Shown: positions 53,137-61,820 of the stretch, one piece after another
Layout: every line of letters starts with the position of its first letter
How positions within the stretch are numbered: the stretch's first letter is position 1
NCBI GenBank assembly: GCA_049322695.1
Contig: JBMORW010000015.1
Coordinates: forward strand, 1-64,000
Direction of reading: 5' to 3'
DNA length: 64,000 bases
Source of the DNA: CALGKJ01 sp049322695
GTDB lineage: Bacteria > Bacillota > Clostridia > Lutisporales > Lutisporaceae
Made by a program: the position numbers and the translations under genes
The notes under the pieces: model-generated
Database searches by the model: none
Seen by the model: only the letters and a program-made list of their open reading frames with translations
Told to the model about the DNA's origin: nothing

Positions 53137-54332
53137 TCATCAAACATTATATCTGTAAGCTTTTCGATGCTATTTCCTCTGACAAGAGGAGTCTCAAAGT
53201 TGTTTGCCAGTATAATTATTACAGAATCCTCTTCGATAAACCGGATCATAACAGCGCGAAAGCCGGCTTCTACACCTTCACATACAACAGCTTTGTATCC
53301 ATTGAACTCATTTAGTGCTGCCCCATATCCATAACTCCTGAAGGGAAGCATTTCAGCTTCATCAAAGCAGACCCAATCATTATTGCTGCTGCGGTCATAT
53401 TTTATATAAGGCGTATGCATTGCATCGATGGATGCTTTTTTCAGAAGCTTTTCTGTATAAAGTGCCCTGTCAAGCCTATAAAGATCCTCAACTGTGGAGA
53501 ATATAGAGTTTGCTGCATGGTGATTGTAATAAGCCTGAGGTACAAAATCATGAAACTTGCCTTCCTGCAGATGACCTCTGGCAATAGTTAATTTATCCGA
53601 TCTGAACATGAATACTTCAGTGCTTGACATATTTAAGGACTTGAAAATGCATTTATCCATATAGTCTCTATAACACATACCCGATACTTTTTCAATGATG
53701 CATCCAAGCAGATAGTAATTGATGAAGGTATAATTAAAGTTCTCTCCCGGCTCAAATAATAGCTTATCTACAGTATTGAGCTTAATAAGCCCTTCAACAG
53801 TTTTACTGTAGCCGTTCTTCGCTGATATTCCTGATATTGCATCCGGAAGACCGGAGACATGGTTAAGCAGCTGATGTATTGTAAACTTGTCAGAGTTGGG
53901 ATAGTCAGGTAAGTACTTTGATACCTTATCATTTAAGTCAAGCTTTCCATTCTCCTGCAGCTGCATTATAGCTGCAGCCGTAAGGTACATTGTTATCATG
54001 GATATCTGATAGACAGTCTTTGGGGAGTTAAGCTCCGGCAAGGCATTATGAACCCTTCCATAGCCCTTGCTCAAAAGCACCCTTCCATCCTTTGCCATAA
54101 GTATTGCACCTGAAAACGGATAAAACTCAGGCTGTGCTTTTATAAGCTCATCCACCTTTTTTTCAATATCAGGATCATTGGATTCTAGAGAAGCTGCAAT
54201 AGCTTTTTCATCATAAGCAGCTGCAGAGCTATTGTTTGTACATGCTGAAGAGTTAAAAAAAAGCAAAAAAAGCAGTAGAAAACATATTACATATCTTGTT
54301 TTGTTTACTCTTATAAGCTTCAATGCTTTCAA
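53133..54332 (-). CDS. Beta-lactamase-related lipoprotein with lost catalytic motifs
   Basis: A 399-residue homologue of class C beta-lactamase/esterase proteins. N-terminal membrane segment with lipobox-like SSAC, then the fold: GRVLLSKGYGRVHN, AAAIMQLQENGKLDLNDKVSKYLPDYP, FTIHQLLNHVSGLPD and YYLLGCIIEKVSG are clearly family blocks. But the catalytic SxxK position reads Met-Ile-Thr-Met (YQISMITMYLTA), the YxN motif is Tyr-Thr-Phe, and the H/K-x-G motif is Cys-Glu-Gly. It should not be an active serine hydrolase; a binding or sensing role is possible. TTG 54332 is chosen (AAAGGGA upstream); GTG 54341 is an alternative. Confidence 0.8.
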   Translation of the reverse strand: MKALKLIRVNKTRYVICFLLLFLLFFNSSACTNNSSAAAYDEKAIAASLESNDPDIEKKVDELIKAQPEFYPFSGAILMAKDGRVLLSKGYGRVHNALPELNSPKTVYQISMITMYLTAAAIMQLQENGKLDLNDKVSKYLPDYPNSDKFTIHQLLNHVSGLPDAISGISAKNGYSKTVEGLIKLNTVDKLLFEPGENFNYTFINYYLLGCIIEKVSGMCYRDYMDKCIFKSLNMSSTEVFMFRSDKLTIARGHLQEGKFHDFVPQAYYNHHAANSIFSTVEDLYRLDRALYTEKLLKKASIDAMHTPYIKYDRSSNNDWVCFDEAEMLPFRSYGYGAALNEFNGYKAVVCEGVEAGFRAVMIRFIEEDSVIIILANNFETPLVRGNSIEKLTDIMFDE

Positions 54333-54513
54333 AAGTATCACTTCCCTTTCTCTCTATGATAAAGTATAAAACCATAGAGAAAACATCAGTATTGTAACAA
54401 GAATGTAAACAAATGGATGTAATATCCATTTCTTAATCACTGCTGTCTTTTCACATTTTTTTGAGTTATAATAGTATTGTAGAAAATTACTATTCAGTCA
54501 ACGGGAGGTACAG

Positions 54514-55284
54514 ATGGCAAGAGATGTACTGAAAACTATAATTACTATACTGCTGGCACTGGCATTGGCTTTGGCAGTAATATTGGGTATAGTGTTTTTA
54601 AAAGAGAGCGGCAGCAATACCGACAGCAATGAGCAAAATATACAAGAAGAGCAGACTGCACTGCCAAATACTGGCGCGGCTCAAACTACACCAACACCCG
54701 TTCCTGAGATAGAAAGATTTCTTTCCGGTCATGACAAGGATAATGACGGCATAGATGATTTTGATGACATCATTTTGGGTGCTCGTAAGGATGCAGAAAA
54801 TAAGCCTTCTTACAGAAGTGCTTACTATAAGGGCGGATATCCTCCTGATGATGAGGGAGTATGTACGGACGTCATATGGAGAAGCTTCAAAGAAGCAGGC
54901 TATAACCTCAAGGATATGGTTGATAAGGATATAAAAGCAAACAAAGAGGATTATCCAAGGGTAATGGAGGGTGGGAAGCCTGATCCCAATATAGATTTTA
55001 GAAGGGTTCCCAATCTGGCAGTGTTTTTCGGCAAATATTCAAAATCCCTTACTATCGATATCAAGCCGGGTGATATTGAAAATTTAAAAGAGTGGCAGGG
55101 CGGAGATATTGTTGTTTTCGGCGGAAGCATCAAGCATATAGCTGTTATATCGGATAAAAGAAGACCGGACGGAGTTCCTCTTATAATACATAACGGAGGA
55201 CCCTATACCCAAGAGGAGGATGCATTGCTTTTATGGAATGAAATATCAGAGATTACACACCATTTCAGATGGATTACCGAATAA
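54514..55284 (+). CDS. DUF1287 secreted or anchored protein with Ca2+-binding motif
   Basis: A 256-residue protein with an N-terminal membrane anchor (about 8-29), a Thr/Pro/Gln linker (30-65), then DKDNDGIDDFDD (74-85), a thrombospondin type 3 or dockerin-like calcium loop, followed by a DUF1287 domain. In DUF1287 a Cys (Cys117 in GVCTDVIWRSF) and later His residues (KHIAVISD, IIHNGG) resemble a papain-like NlpC/P60 site, suggesting a cell-wall or peptide hydrolase. ACGGGAGGT precedes ATG 54514. It is followed within 14 bases by the next gene. Confidence 0.85.
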   Translation: MARDVLKTIITILLALALALAVILGIVFLKESGSNTDSNEQNIQEEQTALPNTGAAQTTPTPVPEIERFLSGHDKDNDGIDDFDDIILGARKDAENKPSYRSAYYKGGYPPDDEGVCTDVIWRSFKEAGYNLKDMVDKDIKANKEDYPRVMEGGKPDPNIDFRRVPNLAVFFGKYSKSLTIDIKPGDIENLKEWQGGDIVVFGGSIKHIAVISDKRRPDGVPLIIHNGGPYTQEEDALLLWNEISEITHHFRWITE

Positions 55285-55298
55285 AATGGAGGGATACA

Positions 55299-55742
55299 AT
55301 GGAAAAATATAAGAAAATTCAAGACATGGCGGAAGATTACTTTAACAGCGGCTATAATTGCTGTGAGTCAGTCGTGCTGGCAGCCTGCAGCTATCTGGGA
55401 ATAGACTGTGAAACCCCGTTAAGGATAGCTACTCCCTTTGGCAGCGGTATGAGCAGAAACGGCGTAAACTGTGGTGCTCTTTCCGCTGCATTTATTATGT
55501 CCGGAGCAAAGAACGGGAGAAAAGAGAACACGGATGAAAGAGATCCGTCATATCTTCCTGCAGACAGGATATATAACATGTTCAAGGAAAGATTTGGGAC
55601 AACGCAGTGCTTTGATATTACAAAGGTAAATCTCAGAGACCCTGATGATGTAGCAAAAAACAAGGAAAGAATGCATGGTGAAATATGCGGGCCAATTGTA
55701 AGACAGGTAACTGAATGGATAATTGAAGAGCTTGAGAAATAA
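55299..55742 (+). CDS. C_GCAxxG_C_C family protein
   Basis: A 147-residue protein of the C_GCAxxG_C_C family. Conserved Cys residues appear as NCCESV, ACSYLGIDC, the signature NCGALSAAFIMSG, and later TQCFD and GEICGP. The family is thought to have a redox or metal role; some members occur near membrane redox proteins. ATG 55299 has GGAGGGA upstream; an earlier frame to 55269 has no site. Probably co-transcribed with the DUF1287 gene. Function not established. Confidence 0.85.
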   Translation: MEKYKKIQDMAEDYFNSGYNCCESVVLAACSYLGIDCETPLRIATPFGSGMSRNGVNCGALSAAFIMSGAKNGRKENTDERDPSYLPADRIYNMFKERFGTTQCFDITKVNLRDPDDVAKNKERMHGEICGPIVRQVTEWIIEELEK

Positions 55743-55748
55743 GGTGAC

Positions 55749-55792
55749 TACAAAGGAGTATCATCTGCTTTTGCTGATGATACTCCTTTGTA
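55749..55792. terminator. Hairpin between convergent genes
   Basis: A perfect 17-base-pair stem (55749-55765 with 55776-55792, 10-base loop) separates the C_GCAxxG_C_C gene and the aldolase gene. Confidence 0.8.
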
Positions 55793-55793
55793 C

Positions 55794-56723
55794 TTAAATT
55801 TTATTGTTGCAGCCTAATACGTGTACAAGCTTGTGCTTAACTATTTCTTTTATTGCAAGTCTTGCAGGACTCAGATATTGTCTTGGGTCAAAGTGTGATG
55901 GGTTTTCCGCCAGATACTTCCTTATAGAAGCAGTCATTGCAAGCCTCAGGTCAGAGTCTATGTTTATTTTGCATACCGCCATAGAAGCAGCCTTTCTGAG
56001 CATATCCTCCGGAACGCCTTTAGCTCCTGGCATTTCGCCTCCGAACTTGTTTATCATTTCAACATATTCAGGTATTACAGAAGATGCACCATGAAGTACT
56101 ATTGGGAAACCAGGCAGCTTTTTTTGAATTTCTTCAAGAATATCAAACCTCAGCTTAGCTTCACCCTTGAACTTGTATGCGCCGTGACTTGTGCCTATAG
56201 CTATTGCCAGTGAATCAACGCCGGTTTTCTCTACAAACTCAATAACCTGACTGGGATCTGTATATGCAGCATCCTTTTCGGATACATTTACAGCATCTTC
56301 TATTCCTGCAAGTCTGCCCAGTTCAGCTTCTACGACTACTCCTCTTTCATGAGCATACTCAACAACCTGCCTGGTTATTTCTACATTTTCCTCAAAGGAA
56401 TGATGTGAAGCATCTATCATAACAGAGGTAAATCCTCCATCTATGCAGGACTTGCATATTTCAAAGCTGTCACCATGATCAAGGTGAAGGGCAATTGGAA
56501 GTCCGCTGTCTTCTACTGCTGCTTCAACCAGCTTCATCAGATAAATATGCTTTGCATATTTTCTTGCTCCTGCAGATACCTGTAATATCAATGGTGCACT
56601 TTCTTCCTTGGCAGCATCAACAATACCCTGGATAATTTCCATATTGTTTACATTGAATGCTCCAATAGCATAATTTCCTTCATAAGCCTTCTTAAACATC
56701 TCTTTTGTTGTAACTAGTGGCAT
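55794..56723 (-). CDS. fba: Class II fructose-1,6-bisphosphate aldolase
   Basis: A 309-residue zinc enzyme of glycolysis and gluconeogenesis. Family features: GAFNVNNMEIIQGI near the N-terminus, HLDHGDSFE with the catalytic Asp and zinc His, EAELGRLAG, the zinc ligands in GTSHGAYK and VLHGASSV, and the C-terminal KINIDSDLR phosphate loop. Length and layout match Gram-positive FbaA. ATG 56723 follows AAGGAGGA. It has no neighbour in the same operon. Confidence 0.96.
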   Translation of the reverse strand: MPLVTTKEMFKKAYEGNYAIGAFNVNNMEIIQGIVDAAKEESAPLILQVSAGARKYAKHIYLMKLVEAAVEDSGLPIALHLDHGDSFEICKSCIDGGFTSVMIDASHHSFEENVEITRQVVEYAHERGVVVEAELGRLAGIEDAVNVSEKDAAYTDPSQVIEFVEKTGVDSLAIAIGTSHGAYKFKGEAKLRFDILEEIQKKLPGFPIVLHGASSVIPEYVEMINKFGGEMPGAKGVPEDMLRKAASMAVCKINIDSDLRLAMTASIRKYLAENPSHFDPRQYLSPARLAIKEIVKHKLVHVLGCNNKI

Positions 56724-56801
56724 AATGTTTCCTCCTTTTCATAACTTTTAAATGGGAAATAACATCTATATTATTTTACCAAAATGAACATTAATACAAC
56801 C

Positions 56802-57839
56802 TTAAAGCAGTTCAACAACCTTAAGATCAGGTCTGTAGCTTAAATCTATTATATCGGAGTCCTTAAGCCTAATTATAGGTCTGGATATTCTGTTCTGGTT
56901 GATGTAAACTATTTCACCCTTATCACCATTGCTGAGCTTTACAAAGTTGCCTATGTAGTAGCTCGATATTCTTTTTAGAAAGGTCATTAAAATGCCTGCA
57001 TCACATTTTGTAAGGTACTCACTTTCATATAGCTCCAATACATCAAAGGGCGGCTGTCTTTTTTTATACACACGGTTAGAGGTCATAGCGTCAAAGACAT
57101 CAACAACCGATATTATCTTGGCATTATAATGTATCTTTGAAGAGGTGGCACCGAAAGGATAGCCTGAGCCGTCTTCTCTTTCATGATGCATCAGTACTGC
57201 CATTGCTATGTCCTTGCTGACCCCTTGTGTTTTTTCCAGTATATTGTATCCCAGTATCGGGTGCTTCTTCATCTCTTCATACTCTTCGGGAGTGAGCAAA
57301 CCAGGCTTATTTAAAATAGCGGGTGAAATTTTTGTTTTTCCTATATCATGCAGCAGACCTGCCTGGGCAAGCAGTTTAATCTGAGAGCTGTGCAGGTTCA
57401 ACCACTTGCCGAGAAGTGTACTTAATAATGAAACATTAAGACCATGACAAAAAGTGTACTCATCAACTGCCCTTATTTTAGACAGGCTGCTGACCACATC
57501 ATTAATAGAATTAAAATTACTGGAAAGGCTGGTTACAACCTCCTGAACCCTGGATAACTCAATATTCTTTCCGCAGCTGATATTCCACACGATATCCTTG
57601 AAATCGGATAAGCTATTATTATAAAGTGCCTCATTTACTGCAACTTTATTTTCTTCAATGGCATATTCGCGGAAAACCTTCACATATTCAATATCCATTC
57701 TTTTCAGCTTGTTAATAGCATATTCGTCAAGTTTGGAGTTTTTATACAGTATAACTGCACCATACTCGTTCATGATATCATTTGCTATAACCATGCCTGG
57801 TTCACAGCTTTGTACATTGACAATTCGAACTTCTGACAT
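56802..57839 (-). CDS. HD-GYP domain cyclic-di-GMP phosphodiesterase
   Basis: A 345-residue protein. Residues 1-95 form a DUF3391-like or unassigned N-terminal part; residues 125-300 are HD-GYP: LLHDIGKTKI, KKHPILGYNILE, LMHHEREDGSGYPFG and ISVVDVFDAMTSNR, which together indicate an active metal-binding phosphodiesterase site. A short beta-rich tail (FVKLSNGDKGEIVYI) follows. ATG 57839 with GGTGA upstream is preferred to the longer frame to 57971. With the GGDEF kinase at 25964 it implies active cyclic-di-GMP turnover. The gap 57840-58496 holds only the cobalamin riboswitch. Confidence 0.9.
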   Translation of the reverse strand: MSEVRIVNVQSCEPGMVIANDIMNEYGAVILYKNSKLDEYAINKLKRMDIEYVKVFREYAIEENKVAVNEALYNNSLSDFKDIVWNISCGKNIELSRVQEVVTSLSSNFNSINDVVSSLSKIRAVDEYTFCHGLNVSLLSTLLGKWLNLHSSQIKLLAQAGLLHDIGKTKISPAILNKPGLLTPEEYEEMKKHPILGYNILEKTQGVSKDIAMAVLMHHEREDGSGYPFGATSSKIHYNAKIISVVDVFDAMTSNRVYKKRQPPFDVLELYESEYLTKCDAGILMTFLKRISSYYIGNFVKLSNGDKGEIVYINQNRISRPIIRLKDSDIIDLSYRPDLKVVELL

Positions 57840-58050
57840 TTGATCACCTTTATTCTTCATAATGGGATAATGTTCATTCTCAAATAGTGTAATGAATTGC
57901 ATAAAACCTGTTGCATCAAACCTGTTCAAATTATATATAAATACACTAGCCGGGATTATGTAAACATACAATGCATTTTATATATATCGCATAATATTAT
58001 ATCAAAATAAGCTGCTTATATAAAGCAAAAAATTTGATTATTGTCAACTA

Positions 58051-58079
58051 TTGTAATAATAGATTCCTTGTGCTAGAAT
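58051..58079 (+). promoter_or_regulatory. Promoter of the cobalamin riboswitch and corrinoid transporter
   Basis: TTGTAA (58051-58056), a 17-base spacer and TAGAAT (58074-58079) with TG in the extended -10 position. Transcription near 58086 would place the whole aptamer in the leader. Confidence 0.65.
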
Positions 58080-58099
58080 TGGTATTGAACTTAATTAAT

Positions 58100-58345
58100 G
58101 GTTTAGGTGGATTTATATGCTTCGGCATTTGATCCTTAATAGGGAAATGGGTGCAAATCCCATGCGGTCCCGCCACTGTAACGGGGAGCATTCTACATTG
58201 TTCCACTGAGTTGATACCGGGTTAAGCGCAAGTTAACTAATATCCGGTTCAAGACTTGGGAAGGAGTAGTAGTGCTATGAACCATAGCCAGGAGACCTGC
58301 CTAGATCTGTTTTACTTACCTACGAGCGATGGGGAGGTGTATTAG
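58100..58345 (+). ncRNA. Cobalamin riboswitch aptamer
   Basis: Contains the conserved core: TTAATAGGGAA, the GGGTGCAAATCCCATGCGG hairpin, GGTCCCGCCACTGTAA (about 58169-58182), and the B12 box GCCAGGAGACCTGCC (about 58288-58302). The 3' part ends with GATGGGGAGGTG. Binding of a cobalamin form would favour the terminator at 58367 and shut down the transporter genes. Edges are approximate. Confidence 0.93.
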
Positions 58346-58366
58346 TTACTGAAGCTATATTACTTT

Positions 58367-58392
58367 TCCTTCTCTTAAGAGAAGGATTTTTT
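58367..58392 (+). terminator. Riboswitch expression-platform terminator
   Basis: An 8-base-pair stem (TCCTTCTC with GAGAAGGA, 4-base loop) followed by six T residues. It is 20-odd bases beyond the aptamer and 105 bases before btuF, as expected for transcriptional control. Confidence 0.88.
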
Positions 58393-58496
58393 ATTTGAAC
58401 GTGCCGGGATTTACTTCACAGAAAAGGCATATGTGTGAAATTGAATATTCACCACATTTATACTTTGAACATTTAAATAATATTGGAGGATGTTGT

Positions 58497-59438
58497 ATGA
58501 AAAAAATTATAGTTATTATATTAGCTCTGGTGATGGCATTCAGCTTAAATGCATGTGCTGCCAAAACCGAAACTCAACCAGCCGCAGAGCAGCAGGTTCA
58601 AGCTACTCCGGAGCCGACACCGGTAAAAATCGAGATAACAGATATGAAGGGCAGGACTATTACTTTGGAAAAGCTCCCTGAGAGAATAGTCTCACTTTCT
58701 CCTTCAAACACTGAAATACTGTTTGCTTTGGGTGCCGGAAGCAAGGTGGTAGGAGTTACAAACTACTGTACATATCCAGAAGAAGCAGCCAAACTAGAAA
58801 AGATAGGTGATTTTGAAGGTGCCAATCTTGAACTTATTAAGAAGGCACAGCCTGATATTGTCTTCGCAGGAGGTTATATTCAGGAGGATTTGGTAAAAAG
58901 CCTGGAAGATCTGAATATTACCGTATTATCTTCAGAAGCGCTTGATATTAAGGGAATTTATGACTCAATAAGAATGATTGCCAAGGCTACCGGTACTGAT
59001 GCGAAGGCTGAGGAAATCATTGCAGATATGCAGTCTAGAATTAAAGCAATAGAGGATAAGACCAAGAATAAGGAAAAGCCAAAAGTATTTTATGTAGTGT
59101 GGACAGATCCCCTGACGACTGCAGGAGCAGATACTTTTATAAATGATATTATTAAGGCCGCAGGCGGTATTAACACTGCCGAAAAGGTAAGCAACTGGGC
59201 TAAATACAGTCCTGAGGAACTTTTGAAGGATAACCCTGAGATGCTTATTGCTTCCAATTTCTGTACACCTGATGGAGTAAGCAAAGAGTACTTCAAAAAT
59301 TCGCCTATATTCAATAAACTTGAATGTGTGAAGAATGACAAGATATATATGATCAGCAGTGATGATATTTTTTCCAGATCCGGTCCGAGAATTGTTCAAG
59401 CGATTGAAGAATTGGCAAAGCTCTTTCATGGAATATAG
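58497..59438 (+). CDS. btuF: Corrinoid ABC transporter substrate-binding lipoprotein
   Basis: A 313-residue lipoprotein: signal with lipobox LNAC (Cys18), a short linker rich in Gln/Pro/Thr, then a BtuF/FepB-type type III binding domain (ITDMKGRTITLEKLPERIVSLSPSNTEILFALGAGSKVVGVTNYC). ATG 58497 follows GGAGGATG; the longer open frame to 58395 overlaps the leader. As it is the first gene after a cobalamin riboswitch, cobalamin or another corrinoid is the likely ligand, though the family also binds iron complexes. It is followed by the ATPase and the permease. Confidence 0.93.
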   Translation: MKKIIVIILALVMAFSLNACAAKTETQPAAEQQVQATPEPTPVKIEITDMKGRTITLEKLPERIVSLSPSNTEILFALGAGSKVVGVTNYCTYPEEAAKLEKIGDFEGANLELIKKAQPDIVFAGGYIQEDLVKSLEDLNITVLSSEALDIKGIYDSIRMIAKATGTDAKAEEIIADMQSRIKAIEDKTKNKEKPKVFYVVWTDPLTTAGADTFINDIIKAAGGINTAEKVSNWAKYSPEELLKDNPEMLIASNFCTPDGVSKEYFKNSPIFNKLECVKNDKIYMISSDDIFSRSGPRIVQAIEELAKLFHGI

Positions 59439-59499
59439 AGTTGGAGAGGTGTAGAATTACACCTCTTTATCCATATACATAACGAAAGGTACTGATATT

Positions 59500-60771
59500 A
59501 TGGACTTCCATATTAATATTAAAAAACTGAGCTTTAGTTATGGCAGCAGTAATATTCTTGATGATATTTCACTTGGCATCAATAAAGGAAGCTTTACTTC
59601 CATAATTGGGCCAAACGGGTCCGGAAAGAGCACCTTGCTTAAGCTTATTACCTCTGTTCTTAAGGCACAAGCCGGAACTATAGAACTGGATGGAAGAAGC
59701 ATATCAAAAATGAGGAAAAAGGAGATAGCAGGAAAGCTGTCGGTAGTACCTCAGAATACGGCACTTGAGTTTGATTTCAAGGTAGTTGATGTTGTCCTGA
59801 TGGGAAGATATCCCTTCATAAGCAGGTTTAAGGGCGAGACCTTAGAGGATTATGAAATAGCTGAGAGATACATGACTTATACAAATACCATACAGCTTTC
59901 TGACAGGAGTTTCATGGAGCTTAGCGGAGGAGAGAAGCAGAGGGTCATACTTGCACAGGCGCTGACCCAAGAGCCGGAGGTGCTGATATTGGATGAGCCG
60001 ATATCACATCTTGATTTGCAGCACCAGGTAGAGCTTCTTAACCTAATCAGAAAGATGTGTGTTGACAAAGGTTTGACTGTTATAGCAGTACTTCATGACC
60101 TGAATATGGCTTCTGCTTACAGTGACTATATTGTAATGCTTAAGGACAGAAAGGTGAAGTACAGCGGTACACCCGTTGAAGTGCTTAACAGTGCGGCTAT
60201 AAAGGAAGTGTTCAACACAGATGTTTATGTAGCATTAAGCGGCTTAGGCAAAAAACCCTACATTTACACCTTAACCAAGCCACATATAGAAAGCAGAAAC
60301 AAAAGGATTCATGTGATATGCGGCGGGGGAAGCGGTTCTGAGCTTATAAAAGAACTGTACTTGTCCGGCTATGAGCTGAGCAGCGGCGTATTGGCCATTG
60401 GAGATCAGGATTGGAAAATATCAAAGGAATGTGAAATGGATGTAGCAGAAGAAATACCTTTCGTACCCATAAATGAAGAGGCTTATATAAGCAACATTGA
60501 GCTGATGCGAAAGGCAGACTATATCATACTTACTGACCTGTATTTTGGGAAGGCAAATATTAGAAACCTTGAAGTGCTTTTGGAAGAAGAAGTTAAAAGC
60601 AAGAAGCTTTACATAATAGGTGACGCTACCTTTGCTGAAAGGGACTATACTGAGGGTCAGGCTGAGGAAATGTATAAAAAGATAAGATTGAATCCGCGGG
60701 CAGTGCTTTTGGAAAGGGAGCAGCTGCTTGATGAATTGGAAAGGCAGGCAGAATATGAAAAAAATATATAA
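59500..60771 (+). CDS. btuD: Corrinoid ABC transporter ATPase with extra C-terminal domain
   Basis: A 423-residue protein. Residues 1-255 are a FecE/BtuD-type ATPase: Walker A GPNGSGKST (37-45), Q loop Gln85, LSGGEKQR (141-148), Walker B VLILDEP (161-167) and switch His199. Residues 269-423 are an additional domain starting RIHVICGGGSGSELIKELYLSGYELSSG and containing DQDWKIS, EEIPFVPINEEAYISN and ADYIILTDLYFGKANIRNLE. It looks like a Rossmann-like nucleotide or ligand-binding fold without a P-loop. The permease gene overlaps its last 17 bases. The added domain's role is unknown. Confidence 0.9.
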   Translation: MDFHINIKKLSFSYGSSNILDDISLGINKGSFTSIIGPNGSGKSTLLKLITSVLKAQAGTIELDGRSISKMRKKEIAGKLSVVPQNTALEFDFKVVDVVLMGRYPFISRFKGETLEDYEIAERYMTYTNTIQLSDRSFMELSGGEKQRVILAQALTQEPEVLILDEPISHLDLQHQVELLNLIRKMCVDKGLTVIAVLHDLNMASAYSDYIVMLKDRKVKYSGTPVEVLNSAAIKEVFNTDVYVALSGLGKKPYIYTLTKPHIESRNKRIHVICGGGSGSELIKELYLSGYELSSGVLAIGDQDWKISKECEMDVAEEIPFVPINEEAYISNIELMRKADYIILTDLYFGKANIRNLEVLLEEEVKSKKLYIIGDATFAERDYTEGQAEEMYKKIRLNPRAVLLEREQLLDELERQAEYEKNI

Positions 60772-61762
60772 AGGAGCTGCTCTTTCATTCATACTAGCTT
60801 TTCTTCTTCTGGTTTCCCTTTTAATTGCAGTAGGAATCGGAGCTGTAAGCATTCCTGTAGGTGATATATTTGATATATTGTTCAGAGGCATCCAGTCACC
60901 TGACAGTACTATTCTACTGGATATCAGAATGCCAAGGGTGCTGCTTGCCGGTCTTATTGGAGCAGGATTGGCTGCAGTCGGAACAGTTATGCAGGGTATT
61001 TTTAAGAATCCACTTGTTGATTCTTATACATTGGGAATGTCTGCCGGAGCAGCTCTGGGGGCTGTCATATCCATAGTCGGAGGAATAGGAGCAGGCGTAT
61101 TTGGGCTGGCTGCCACAGGAGTTTTTGCCTTTATCGGTTCAATATCAACATTATTGTTTGTATATGGCTTGGCATATAAGGGCAACAGAAGCTCATCCAA
61201 TACTTTGCTGCTTGCAGGTGTAGCTGTCAGCTACTTTCTGGCTTCACTCATATCATTTATGATGATGCTCAACCATAATAAAATACAGCATATAGTTTTT
61301 TGGACAATGGGAAGCATTGGAACTGCCACCTGGAGCAAGGTGGTATTTGGTGCAGTTACCATAATGCCGGGCATAATTTTACTTCTATTTTTTTCCAGAG
61401 AGCTGAATATAATGACAATGGGAGAAGAAGCCGCACAGCATTTGGGAGTTCATACGGCCAGAGTCAAGGCGATGATGCTCGTCATAGGCTCCATAATAGT
61501 TGGCGGTGTGGTTTCCACCGGTGGAACCATAGGCTTTGTAGGACTCATTGCACCGCACATAGTCAGGTTTATAGCCGGCTCAGACAATAGAAGGGTAATA
61601 CCTAATGCAGCATTGCTGGGTGCAATACTTGTCATAATATCCGATACTATTGGAAGGACAATTATCCAGCCTGCGGAAATACCTGTCGGGGTAATGACTT
61701 CTATAATGGGTGGACCGTTCTTCATATACCTTTTGAGAAAACAGAAAAGCAGGAGTATGTAA
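60755..61762 (+). CDS. btuC: Corrinoid ABC transporter permease
   Basis: A 335-residue FecCD/BtuC-family permease with about 9-10 hydrophobic segments. Signature parts: DIRMPRVLLAGLIGAGLAAVGTVMQGIFKNPLVDSYTLGMSAGAALGA, and the later GTIGFVGLIAPHIVRFIAGSDNR, which includes the coupling helix contact to the ATPase. ATG 60755 is taken as start (17-base overlap with the ATPase gene). It forms a dimer with two BtuD-like ATPases. The order F-D-C is unusual relative to E. coli, where the genes are dispersed. Confidence 0.93.
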   Translation: MKKIYKGAALSFILAFLLLVSLLIAVGIGAVSIPVGDIFDILFRGIQSPDSTILLDIRMPRVLLAGLIGAGLAAVGTVMQGIFKNPLVDSYTLGMSAGAALGAVISIVGGIGAGVFGLAATGVFAFIGSISTLLFVYGLAYKGNRSSSNTLLLAGVAVSYFLASLISFMMMLNHNKIQHIVFWTMGSIGTATWSKVVFGAVTIMPGIILLLFFSRELNIMTMGEEAAQHLGVHTARVKAMMLVIGSIIVGGVVSTGGTIGFVGLIAPHIVRFIAGSDNRRVIPNAALLGAILVIISDTIGRTIIQPAEIPVGVMTSIMGGPFFIYLLRKQKSRSM

Positions 61763-61785
61763 CTGTGAAGCAGATTTGCATAATT

Positions 61786-61814
61786 TTGACATATTATAGA
61801 TACTGATGTATAAT
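61786..61814 (+). promoter_or_regulatory. Consensus promoter before the DUF2785 gene
   Basis: TTGACA (61786-61791), a 17-base spacer and TATAAT (61809-61814): every consensus base is matched. Transcription would begin near 61821. Confidence 0.85.
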
Positions 61815-61820
61815 ATATTA

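Noticed and set aside
58395..58496. Longer N-terminus for the BtuF-like protein
   Set aside because: The frame is open, but it starts right after the riboswitch terminator, lacks a ribosome site, and would bury the lipoprotein signal that begins at 58497.
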